Positions 52,109 through 64,000 of a stretch of 64,000 nucleotides of DNA are shown in pieces. The stretch's first letter is position 1; each line of letters starts with the position of its first letter. Source of the stretch: Halodurantibacterium flavum (GTDB taxonomy: Bacteria; Pseudomonadota; Alphaproteobacteria; Rhodobacterales; Rhodobacteraceae). The DNA lies in contig NZ_JBHUGH010000003.1 of NCBI RefSeq assembly GCF_042681825.1, positions 248,001 through 312,000 of the forward strand, read 5' to 3'. Under the pieces are notes generated by a model. The model worked only from the letters and a program-made list of their open reading frames with translations, did not search any database and was not told the origin of the DNA. Made by a program: the position numbers and the translations under genes.

Positions 52109-52180
52109 GGACCAATGGTCCAGTTGTCGTTCAGGTCATGCGACCCGTCCAAATGATCAACGGCCCCGGAGCCCGGGGCC
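52109..52180 (-). other. two rplW-rplB intercistronic dyads
   Basis: GGACCA-A-TGGTCC (52109-52121) is a 13-bp near-palindrome. GGCCCCGG-(3 nt)-CCGGGGCC (52162-52180) is a perfect stem 19 bp after the rplW stop. Both lie in the 114-bp gap before rplB. Confidence 0.7.
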
Positions 52181-52199
52181 GCAGATTCGCTGCCTTCTA

Positions 52200-52496
52200 T
52201 CAAAGGCCCGTCGAGACGTCGATAGCGTTTCCGTCCTCGAGCGTCACATAGGCCTTCTTGACGTCCTTCCGCGTGCCGAGCCGGCCGCGGAACCGCTTGA
52301 CCTTGCCCTTGGTGATGGTCGTGTTCACGGCCTTCACCTTGACACCAAAGAGCGCCTCGACGGCCTCCTTGATCTGCGGCTTGTTCGAGTCGATCGCAAC
52401 CTCGAAGACGACCGCATTGGCGTCGGACGCCATGGTGGCCTTTTCGGTGATGATCGGCTTGCGGATCACGTCGTAATGTTCGGGTTTCGCGCTCAT
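52200..52496 (-). CDS. rplW: 50S ribosomal protein L23
   Basis: The 98-residue protein has YDVIRKPIITEKATMASDANAV-type start and VKAVNTTITKGKVKRFRGRLG. L23 is the docking site for Ffh and trigger factor at the tunnel exit. It overlaps rplD by 4 bp. Confidence 0.97.
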   Translation of the reverse strand: MSAKPEHYDVIRKPIITEKATMASDANAVVFEVAIDSNKPQIKEAVEALFGVKVKAVNTTITKGKVKRFRGRLGTRKDVKKAYVTLEDGNAIDVSTGL

Positions 52497-53113
52497 TTCA
52501 GGCGAGCCTCCAGAGCTTCGACAGCCGCCTTCGTGAGCACGAGCGTGTCACGCTTGAGGATGTCATACACGTTGGCACCCATCGACGGCAGCACATCGAT
52601 CCCCTCGATGTTCCGCGCGGCCTTGGCGAAGTTCTCGTTCACCTCGGCACCGTCGATGATCAGGACGCGCTTCCAGCCCAGCTCCTTCGCCACCTTGGCC
52701 AGCACGGCCGTCTTGGCTTCGGCAAGCTCTGCCGCTTCCAGGACGATCAGGTTGCCGGCCGCAGCCTTGGCCGAAAGCGCGTGCTTCAGACCCAGCTTGC
52801 GGAACTTCTTGGTCAGGTCATGGGCGTGGCTGCGCGGGGTCGGACCCTTGTAGACACCACCGTGACGGAAGATCGGCGCGTTCTTGTCGCCGTGACGGGC
52901 GCCACCGGTGCCCTTCTGGCGATACATCTTCTTGGTCGAATAGCTGGTCTCGGACCGGCCCTTGACCTTGTGCGTTCCCTGCTGGGCTGCTGCACGCTGC
53001 CACCGCACCATACGGTGCAGAATGTCGGCGCGCGGCTCCAGGCCAAAGATCGCATCGTCAAGATCGATCGAGCCCGCCTTGCCGGCGTCCAGCTTGATCA
53101 CATCAGCTTTCAT
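52493..53113 (-). CDS. rplD: 50S ribosomal protein L4
   Basis: The 206-residue protein has the L4 loop (SYSTKKMYRQKGTGGARHGD, FRHGGVYKGPTPRSHAHDL) that lines the exit tunnel. L4 autoregulates the S10 operon in E. coli. Its start lies 11 bp inside the rplC coding end. Confidence 0.97.
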   Translation of the reverse strand: MKADVIKLDAGKAGSIDLDDAIFGLEPRADILHRMVRWQRAAAQQGTHKVKGRSETSYSTKKMYRQKGTGGARHGDKNAPIFRHGGVYKGPTPRSHAHDLTKKFRKLGLKHALSAKAAAGNLIVLEAAELAEAKTAVLAKVAKELGWKRVLIIDGAEVNENFAKAARNIEGIDVLPSMGANVYDILKRDTLVLTKAAVEALEARLK

Positions 53114-53936
53114 TGTCGCCTCCTTCAGGCGCAGCGGCCTCGGCCTCGGCCTGCTCGATCGCGGCCTGTTCGGCCTCGAGCGCGGCGACGCGTGCGGCTT
53201 CTTCCTCGGCGGCGGCAGCGGCGGCAGCCTCTTCCGCAGCCTTGCGGGCAGCGTCAGCGGCCGATTTCAGGGCGGCCGGAAGAATGACGTTCTCCGGAAC
53301 GGGCTTCTTGACCGCGTCCTTGATCGTCACCCAGCCACCCTTGGACCCCGGGACGGCGCCCTTGATCATGATCAGGCCGCGATCTGCGTCGGTCTTGACG
53401 ACCTGCAGGTTCTGCGTGGTCACACGGGCAGCGCCCATGTGGCCGGCCATCTTCTTGCCCTTGAACACCTTGCCCGGGTCCTGGCACTGACCGGTCGAGC
53501 CGTGCGAACGGTGGCTGATCGACACACCGTGCGACGCCCGGAGGCCGCCGAAGTTGTGCCGCTTCATGGCACCGGCGAAACCCTTACCGATCGAGGTGCC
53601 CGCCACATCGACGAACTGGCCGGCGAAGTAGTGGTCAGCCGTGATCTCCTCACCGATGTTGATGAGGTTCTCGGGGCTCACCCGGAACTCGGCCAGCTTG
53701 CGCTTCGGCGCGACATTCGCCTTGGCGAAATGACCGCGCATCGGCGCCGTGGTCCGTTTGGCCTTGGCTTCGCCCGCACCAAGCTGGACGGCGGAATAGC
53801 CGTCACGCTCGGCGGTGCGCTGCGCGACCACCTGCAGGTTGTCCAGCTGAAGAACGGTCACCGGCACCTGCCGCCCGTCCTCCAGGAACAGCCGGGTCAT
53901 CCCCAGCTTTTTTGCGATAACTCCAGAGCGCATCAT
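53103..53936 (-). CDS. rplC: 50S ribosomal protein L3 with long alanine/glutamate-rich C-terminal extension
   Basis: The 277-residue protein is about 65 residues longer than E. coli L3 (209). The core has GVIAKKLGMTRLFLEDGRQVPVTV, GKGFAGAMKRHNFGG, SHRSHGSTGQCQDPGKVFKGKKM and AVPGSKGGWVTI. After about residue 212 an Ala/Glu-rich stretch (AAEEAAAAAAAEEEAARVAALE), probably helical, runs to the end. Similar tails occur in other Alphaproteobacteria; their role is unknown. The reading frame is continuous and overlaps rplD by 11 bp. Confidence 0.96.
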   Translation of the reverse strand: MMRSGVIAKKLGMTRLFLEDGRQVPVTVLQLDNLQVVAQRTAERDGYSAVQLGAGEAKAKRTTAPMRGHFAKANVAPKRKLAEFRVSPENLINIGEEITADHYFAGQFVDVAGTSIGKGFAGAMKRHNFGGLRASHGVSISHRSHGSTGQCQDPGKVFKGKKMAGHMGAARVTTQNLQVVKTDADRGLIMIKGAVPGSKGGWVTIKDAVKKPVPENVILPAALKSAADAARKAAEEAAAAAAAEEEAARVAALEAEQAAIEQAEAEAAAPEGGDNES

Positions 53937-53945
53937 CCTGGCTCC

Positions 53946-54254
53946 TTAAACTTTGATCTCGACGTCCACACCGGCGGCGAGGTCGAGCTTCATCAGCGCG
54001 TCCACGGTCTGCGGGGTGGGGTCGACGATGTCGAGAAGACGCTTGTGCGTGCGGATCTCCCACTGGTCGCGCGACTTCTTGTCGATGTGCGGACCACGGA
54101 GAACCGTGAACTTCTCGATCTTGTTCGGCAGCGGGATGGGCCCGCGTACCTGAGCACCGGTCCGTTTGGCCGTGTTCACGATTTCCTGCGTGCTGGCATC
54201 CAGAACGCGGTAATCGAAGGCCTTGAGCCGGATGCGGATGTTTTGACCTTGCAT
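53946..54254 (-). CDS. rpsJ: 30S ribosomal protein S10
   Basis: The protein has 102 residues from the ATG at 54254, with AAGGAC upstream. It has IRIRLKAFDYRVLDASTQEIV, GPIPLPNKIEKFTVLRGPH and KKSRDQWEIRTHKRLLDI. S10 also acts in antitermination with NusB. It is the first S10-operon gene and follows tuf. Confidence 0.97.
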   Translation of the reverse strand: MQGQNIRIRLKAFDYRVLDASTQEIVNTAKRTGAQVRGPIPLPNKIEKFTVLRGPHIDKKSRDQWEIRTHKRLLDIVDPTPQTVDALMKLDLAAGVDVEIKV

Positions 54255-54277
54255 GTCCTTGCCCTCGGGCTGGGGGT

Positions 54278-54301
54278 GGCGGAGGGGCGGACCCCTCCGC
54301 C
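54278..54301 (-). other. tuf-rpsJ intercistronic stem-loop
   Basis: GGCGGAGGGG-CGGA-CCCCTCCGCC is a perfect 10-bp stem, extendable with GGTG/CACC, only 8 bp after the tuf stop and before the rpsJ ribosome site. No T tract. It marks the str/S10 operon junction. Confidence 0.8.
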
Positions 54302-54308
54302 CCACCGA

Positions 54309-55484
<1,176 letters not shown>

Positions 55485-55508
55485 GATGGCCTCCTGTTAC
55501 TCTGGATC

Positions 55509-55528
55509 GTAAGGGCCGCGGCCCTTAC
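55509..55528. other. perfect 20-bp palindrome over the fusA stop codon
   Basis: GTAAGGGCCGCGGCCCTTAC is fully self-complementary with no loop. It contains the fusA stop codon (TAA at 55525-55527, minus strand) and ends 25 bp before the tuf start. In RNA it would form a hairpin with a small loop at its centre. Confidence 0.9.
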
Positions 55529-57648
55529 GCGTATTTCTTCTGAATCTCGTCCGAGATGTTCTGCGGAACCGCATCATAGTGGTCGAAGAGCATCGTGAAG
55601 TTCGCACGTCCCGACGACATCGACCGCAGCGTGTTGATGTAGCCGAACATGTTGGCCAGCGGCACGAAGCTGTTGATCACGACGGCATTGCCGCGCGCCT
55701 CTTGCCCCGTCACCTGACCGCGACGGCTGGTGAGGTCGCCGATGATGCCACCGGTATATTCCTCGGGCGTCACGACCTCGACCTTCATGATCGGCTCGAG
55801 AAGCTTTGCACCGGCCTTCTTGAGACCTTCGCGCATCGCCGCACGGGACGCGATTTCGAACGCGAGGACCGAGGAGTCGACGTCGTGGAAGGCACCGTCG
55901 ATCAGCGCGACCTTGAAGTCGATCACCGGGAAGCCCGCCAGCGGACCCGAGTCCATGACGGACTTGATGCCCTTCTCGACACCCGGGATGTATTCCTTCG
56001 GAACCGCACCGCCGACGATCTTCGATTCGAACGAATAGCCTTCGCCCGGCTCGGTCGGGGTGATGACCATCTTCACGCGCGCGAACTGGCCGGTACCACC
56101 GGTCTGTTTCTTGTGCGTGTAGTCGATCTCGGCTTCGCGGCTGATCGTCTCGCGATAGGCCACCTGCGGCGCACCGATATTCGCCTCGACCTTGAACTCG
56201 CGCTTCATGCGGTCGACGAGAATGTCGAGGTGAAGCTCGCCCATGCCCTTCATGATGGTCTGGCCCGATTCCAGATCGGTCTCGACGCGGAAGGACGGGT
56301 CTTCGGCTGCCAGGCGCTGAAGGGCGAGGCCCATCTTTTCCTGGTCTGCTTTCGACTTCGGCTCCACGGCAATCTCGATCACCGGCTCGGGGAAGGTCAT
56401 GGTTTCGAGAACCACAGGTTTCGCCGGATCGCAGAGCGTGTCACCAGTGGTGGTCTCTTTCAGACCGGCCAGCGCGATGATGTCGCCCGCGAACGCCTCT
56501 TCGATCTCTTCACGGTTGATCGCGTGCATCATCATCATACGACCGACGCGCTCACGCTTGCCTTTGGTCGCGTTGAGCATCTGGTCGCCCTTCTTGATCG
56601 CGCCCGAATAGATGCGCGTGAAGGTGAGCGAGCCCACGAAGGGGTCGTTCATGATCTTGAACGCGAGGCCAGAGAAGGGCTGCGCGTCATCGGCCGAACG
56701 CTCGATGTTGCGGGTCTCGGTCTCGTCGCCCGGCGCAAAGCCCATGTAGGCCGGCACGTCGAGCGGGCTCGGCAGATAGTCGATGACGGCGTTCAGAAGC
56801 GGCTGGACACCCTTGTTCTTGAAGGCCGAACCGGCAGCGATCGGAACGAAGGACAGCGACAGCGTGCCCTTGCGGATCAGCTTGCGCAGGGTGGCCTCGT
56901 CGGGCTCGGTGCCCTCCAGATAGGCCTCCATCGCGGCATCGTCCTGCTCGACCGCAGTCTCGATCAGATTCGAACGCCATTCGGCGGCCAGATCCTGCAG
57001 CTCGTCGCGGATGGGCTGACGGGTCCAGGAAGCGCCGAGATCCTCGCCCTTCCAGGTCCATTCTTCCATCTTGATCAGGTCGATGATGCCTTCCAGCTTG
57101 TCCTCGGCGCCGATCGGCAGGGCGATCGGCAGCGGGGTCGCGCCGGTGCGGTCCTTGATCATCTTCACGCAGTTGAAGAAGTCGGCACCGATCTTGTCCA
57201 TCTTGTTGACGAACACGATCCGCGGAACCTTGTAGCGGTCGGCCTGACGCCAGACGGTCTCGGTCTGCGGCTCGACACCGGCGTTGGCGTCGAGAAGGCA
57301 GATCGCGCCATCGAGAACGGCAAGCGAACGCTCCACCTCGATCGTGAAGTCGACGTGGCCGGGGGTGTCGATGATGTTGAAGCGGAACTTCGTATCCGAC
57401 GTGCCTTCGGCGGTCGGGTCTTCCTGACGCTGCCAGAAAGTCGTGGTCGCAGCCGAGGTGATGGTGATCCCCCGCTCCTGCTCCTGTTCCATCCAGTCCA
57501 TCGTCGCGGCGCCGTCATGCACCTCGCCGATCTTGTGGCTTTTGCCGGTGTAGAACAGAATCCGCTCGGTCGTCGTGGTCTTACCCGCGTCGATGTGAGC
57601 CATGATCCCGAAGTTACGGTAGCGCTCGAGGGGATAATCGCGTGCCAT
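55525..57648 (-). CDS. fusA: elongation factor G
   Basis: The 707-residue translocase has G1 AHIDAGKTTTT, G3 DTPGHVDF and G4 NKMDK, then domains II-V with the C-terminal GRANFTMLFDHYDAVP. Length and motifs fit FusA (EF-G1). It is between rpsG and tuf, 23 bp after rpsG. Confidence 0.98.
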   Translation of the reverse strand: MARDYPLERYRNFGIMAHIDAGKTTTTERILFYTGKSHKIGEVHDGAATMDWMEQEQERGITITSAATTTFWQRQEDPTAEGTSDTKFRFNIIDTPGHVDFTIEVERSLAVLDGAICLLDANAGVEPQTETVWRQADRYKVPRIVFVNKMDKIGADFFNCVKMIKDRTGATPLPIALPIGAEDKLEGIIDLIKMEEWTWKGEDLGASWTRQPIRDELQDLAAEWRSNLIETAVEQDDAAMEAYLEGTEPDEATLRKLIRKGTLSLSFVPIAAGSAFKNKGVQPLLNAVIDYLPSPLDVPAYMGFAPGDETETRNIERSADDAQPFSGLAFKIMNDPFVGSLTFTRIYSGAIKKGDQMLNATKGKRERVGRMMMMHAINREEIEEAFAGDIIALAGLKETTTGDTLCDPAKPVVLETMTFPEPVIEIAVEPKSKADQEKMGLALQRLAAEDPSFRVETDLESGQTIMKGMGELHLDILVDRMKREFKVEANIGAPQVAYRETISREAEIDYTHKKQTGGTGQFARVKMVITPTEPGEGYSFESKIVGGAVPKEYIPGVEKGIKSVMDSGPLAGFPVIDFKVALIDGAFHDVDSSVLAFEIASRAAMREGLKKAGAKLLEPIMKVEVVTPEEYTGGIIGDLTSRRGQVTGQEARGNAVVINSFVPLANMFGYINTLRSMSSGRANFTMLFDHYDAVPQNISDEIQKKYA

Positions 57649-57671
57649 TGGTCAGGTCCTCAGGCTAATTG

Positions 57672-58142
57672 TTACCAGCGGTAATGGCTGAACGCCTTGT
57701 TCGCGTCGGCCATCTTGTGGGTGTCTTCCCGCTTTTTCACGGCGGAACCGCGCGAGTTCACGGCGTCGAGCAGCTCGCCCGCAAGACGCTCTTCCATCGT
57801 GTTCTCGTTGCGCTTGCGCGCCGCGATGATGAGCCAGCGGATCGCGAGGGCCTCACGACGCTCGGGGCGCACTTCGACCGGAACCTGATAGGTGGCACCG
57901 CCGACGCGACGCGACCGGACCTCGACCGAGGGCTTCACATTGTCCAGCGCCTCGTGGAACACTTCGATCGGCGCACGCTTCAGCTTGCTCTCGACCCGCT
58001 CCATCGCGTTGTAGACGATGCTTTCGGCGGCCGACTTCTTGCCGTCGACCATCAGGTTGTTCATGAATTTCGTCAGAACCCGGTCGCCATACTTGGCGTC
58101 GGGAAGAATTTCGCGCTTTTCGGCGGCGTGACGACGGGACAT
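57672..58142 (-). CDS. rpsG: 30S ribosomal protein S7
   Basis: The 156-residue protein starts MSRRHAAEKREILPDAKYGD and has GGATYQVPVEVRPERREALAIRW, the S7 motif. S7 nucleates the 30S head and, in E. coli, represses the str operon. Confidence 0.97.
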   Translation of the reverse strand: MSRRHAAEKREILPDAKYGDRVLTKFMNNLMVDGKKSAAESIVYNAMERVESKLKRAPIEVFHEALDNVKPSVEVRSRRVGGATYQVPVEVRPERREALAIRWLIIAARKRNENTMEERLAGELLDAVNSRGSAVKKREDTHKMADANKAFSHYRW

Positions 58143-58154
58143 CTACGTCTCTCC

Positions 58155-58526
58155 TTACTTCGGACGCTTCGCGCCGTATTTCGAGCGGCGCTGACGACGA
58201 TCTTTGACGCCCTGGGTATCCAGCACACCGCGCAGGATGTGGTAACGGACACCCGGAAGGTCTTTTACCCGGCCGCCACGGATGAGGACCACAGAGTGCT
58301 CCTGCAGATTGTGCTTTTCGCCGGGGATATAGCTGATGACTTCGAAGCCATTGGTCAGACGGACCTTGGCAACCTTCCGCATGGCCGAGTTCGGCTTCTT
58401 CGGCGTCGTGGTGTAGACGCGCGTGCAGACGCCGCGTTTTTGCGGGCAGGATTCCAAGTGCTGCGACTTGGAGCGTTTAACTTTCGGCTGCCGCGGCTTG
58501 CGGATCAGCTGTTGGATAGTCGGCAT
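58155..58526 (-). CDS. rpsL: 30S ribosomal protein S12
   Basis: The protein has 123 residues from the ATG at 58526 (MPTIQQLIRKPRQPKVKRS). It has TTTPKKPNSAMRKVAKVRL and RGGRVKDLPGVRYH, the decoding-site loops; the lysines at the usual streptomycin-resistance sites are wild type. It is the first gene of the supercluster, with GGGGAACC upstream and a leader of about 220 nt. Confidence 0.97.
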   Translation of the reverse strand: MPTIQQLIRKPRQPKVKRSKSQHLESCPQKRGVCTRVYTTTPKKPNSAMRKVAKVRLTNGFEVISYIPGEKHNLQEHSVVLIRGGRVKDLPGVRYHILRGVLDTQGVKDRRQRRSKYGAKRPK

Positions 58527-58752
58527 TCCGGTTCCCCGTGTTGCAACCCGTTCATCTTCGGCGCACCGTGGCGCGCCAGTTTTTCGGATCTTTGCGTCAT
58601 GCATGACCGCAAATACCAAAACCGCATTCGTTCCCTTCGCGGGAGCGACGCGGTGGAATCTCAGAGGATCGGGGCACAATGCGGCCCGGATCTTGACCAC
58701 TAGTTCGTTTCAGAGCCCGGCGAAACGGCGTTACCCTTCCGCAGGTCGCCGC

Positions 58753-58781
58753 CGTATATGGGGAGTCGCGGGGGATGTCAA
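58753..58781 (-). promoter_or_regulatory. sigma-70 promoter of the rpsL (str) operon
   Basis: On the minus strand TTGACA (58776-58781), a 17-bp spacer and TATACG (58753-58758). The -35 is perfect and the -10 keeps TATA. This is the best promoter match in the window, consistent with the expected strong expression. Confidence 0.85.
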
Positions 58782-58799
58782 CAGTTGCCGGGCCCAAAG

Positions 58800-58960
58800 C
58801 TATCGGCGGAGGACCAATTTACGTTCGCGATACAAGGTAAAGGCCCCGTCGCCATCACGATCGCCGCACCAGGAAGCGTCAGCCACTCCGGCCAGTCCCC
58901 AATGACCACGAATCCCCGCGTCAGCGACCAAAAAACGGCGTGACAAGCCCGACCGCCCCT
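58800..58960 (-). pseudogene. decayed C-terminal fragment of an EamA/DMT-family transporter
   Basis: Read on the minus strand, one frame gives VFWSLTRGFVVIGDWPEW followed by LTLPGAAIVMATG. Near 58833-58836 the similarity passes to another frame giving AFTLYRERKLVLRR and a stop at 58800-58802. Together this is the usual end of an EamA transporter (last two helices: GDWP, GAAIVxxSG, then LYRER). A one-base shift separates the halves, and no N-terminal part remains. It is unlike the intact EamA gene at 21240-22187 in detail, so it is probably an old remnant rather than a recent copy. The left boundary is approximate. Confidence 0.65.
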
Positions 58961-59053
58961 GCGCCCGACAGTCATCGCCATGATGTATCATCCCGTGGAC
59001 GGAAAATACCGAGGCGGCAAACCGGTTCTCGGACGCCCGGCCGCTGCAAGCCC

Positions 59054-59083
59054 AAAAGAAAACCCCCGGCGTCAGGCCGGGGG
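59054..59083 (-). terminator. intrinsic terminator of rpoBC
   Basis: On the minus strand CCCCCGGC-(5 nt)-GCCGGGGG is followed by TTTTCTTTT, 23 bp after the rpoC stop. It separates rpoBC from the str operon. Confidence 0.92.
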
Positions 59084-59106
59084 TCTCTGTCGTTTCTTGC
59101 AGGCGA

Positions 59107-63309
<4,203 letters not shown>

Positions 63310-63354
63310 CTTGCGTCCTTCACATCAGGGGGTGGGAGGAGGGCGAAGCCGCCC

Positions 63355-64000
63355 TCACTCATCCTCCGCATCCAGGAGTTCCATGTTGAGGCCCAGGCCA
63401 CGGACCTCTTTGACCAGCACGTTGAAGCTCTCGGGGACACCGGCCTCGAAGTTGTCCTCGCCCTTGACGATGGACTCGTAGACCTTTGTCCGGCCCGCCA
63501 CGTCGTCCGACTTGACGGTGAGCATTTCCTGCAGCGTGTAGGCCGCGCCATAGGCTTCGAGTGCCCAGACCTCCATCTCACCCAGACGCTGGCCACCGAA
63601 CTGGGCCTTACCGCCAAGCGGCTGCTGGGTGACAAGGCTGTAGGGCCCGGTCGAGCGGGCGTGCAGCTTGTCGTCGACAAGGTGGTGCAGCTTGAGCATG
63701 TATTTCACCCCGACCGTCACCGGCCGTGCGAACTGCTCACCCGAACGCCCGTCAAAGACGATCGACTGGCCGCTCTGGTCGAAACCGGCCCGACGCAGCG
63801 CGTCGTTCACATCGGCCTCTTTCGCACCGTCAAAGACCGGCGTGGCGATGGGAACGCCCTTGCGGACCGCATTCGCGGCCTCAAGGAGGTCGGTTTCCTC
63901 CATCTCGCCGAACGCCTCGTCATAGACCTCGTCGCCATAGGCAAAGCGCATCTTGTCACGCACCGGGGTCAGGTCGCCCGAACGCCGGTATTCCTCCAGC
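63355..64000 (-). CDS. rpoB: DNA-directed RNA polymerase subunit beta (C-terminal part)
   Basis: The frame is open to the right edge, giving about 214 C-terminal residues. Diagnostic segments are GRSGEQFARPVTVGVKYMLKL, HARSTGPYSLVTQQPLGGKAQFGGQR and EMEVWALEAYGAAYTLQE. The end FNVLVKEVRGLGLNMELL is the conserved beta C-terminus that contacts beta'. The N-terminal 80% lies outside the window. Confidence 0.97.
   Translation of the reverse strand, partial: LEEYRRSGDLTPVRDKMRFAYGDEVYDEAFGEMEETDLLEAANAVRKGVPIATPVFDGAKEADVNDALRRAGFDQSGQSIVFDGRSGEQFARPVTVGVKYMLKLHHLVDDKLHARSTGPYSLVTQQPLGGKAQFGGQRLGEMEVWALEAYGAAYTLQEMLTVKSDDVAGRTKVYESIVKGEDNFEAGVPESFNVLVKEVRGLGLNMELLDAEDE

Larger units (their letters stand above)
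58527..59106. other. rpoC-rpsL gap (580 bp)
   Basis: No intact gene is present. From the rpoC end it holds the rpoC terminator, about 90 bp of non-coding sequence, a decayed EamA-type fragment, the rpsL promoter, and a ~220-nt rpsL leader in which I see no clear conserved element. Confidence 0.75.

Noticed and set aside
58778..58981. 67-codon minus-strand frame in the rpoC-rpsL gap as an intact small gene
   Set aside because: Its middle matches the end of EamA transporters but its last ~20 codons do not; the expected continuation is in another frame, so it is better read as a frameshifted remnant.

Overview
The window is high-GC chromosomal DNA from an alphaproteobacterium, almost certainly of the order Rhodobacterales (Rhodobacter/Roseobacter/Paracoccus type). 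The evidence is gene content and order: a bztABCD amino-acid transporter, a split-b F0 operon (atpI-atpB-atpE-atpF'-atpF), MipZ in place of MinCDE, an ATP12 chaperone, a homologue of the gene-transfer-agent spike base protein, and the contiguous str-S10-spc-alpha ribosomal supercluster with adk between secY and rpsM. No rRNA, tRNA, insertion sequence, prophage or CRISPR array was seen. The assignment is inferred from recognised families, not from a database search.

Layout. 1-6.5 kb: a translationally coupled minus-strand operon (MoxR AAA ATPase, DUF58, DUF4159/BatA-like, VWA-like membrane protein cut by the left edge), divergent from a DUF1285 gene and a small DUF2798 membrane protein. 6.5-17.2 kb: polA, a CHCC zinc-finger protein, an ABC ATPase without a permease, a HIT protein, a divergent pair of surface-glycan enzymes (GT14-type glycosyltransferase and sulfotransferase), adenosine kinase-like PfkB with nth, an AraC-HTH/methyltransferase fusion and an OmpA-type lipoprotein. 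17.3-23.7 kb: a GntR/FadR regulator, the F0 ATP synthase operon, an ArsR regulator overlapping an EamA exporter, a LysR regulator and a small secreted protein. 23.9-28.7 kb: ffh-GNAT-aroQ-rpsP-rimM-trmD-rplS-rpmE, a translation and secretion operon. 28.8-39.7 kb: mipZ, galE, the GTA spike base homologue, bztABCD, ATP12, a HAD phosphatase, an RluC-type pseudouridine synthase and rarA.

39.8-64 kb is one nearly unbroken minus-strand block. Read in the direction of transcription it is the rpoB 3' end, rpoC, a 580-bp gap, then rpsL-rpsG-fusA-tuf-rpsJ-rplC-rplD-rplW-rplB-rpsS-rplV-rpsC-rplP-rpmC-rpsQ-rplN-rplX-rplE-rpsN-rpsH-rplF-rplR-rpsE-rpmD-rplO-secY-adk-rpsM-rpsK-rpoA-rplQ. It ends at a clear intrinsic terminator. 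Near-consensus promoters (TTGACA/TTGACT, 17-bp spacer) can be read for rpsL and for the atp operon.

Most of the window is ordinary housekeeping sequence, and I did not find a convincing new multi-gene system. The observations most worth a second look are: (i) a decayed, frameshifted C-terminal fragment of an EamA-type transporter in the rpoC-rpsL gap; (ii) a solitary GTA spike-base homologue; (iii) a GC-rich stem-loop in nearly every long intercistronic gap of the ribosomal supercluster, including a perfect 20-bp palindrome over the fusA stop codon and a 188-bp multi-hairpin region before rpsM; (iv) four 15-bp repeats at a convergent gene overlap; (v) the GT14/sulfotransferase pair; (vi) the MoxR/DUF58/DUF4159 operon.
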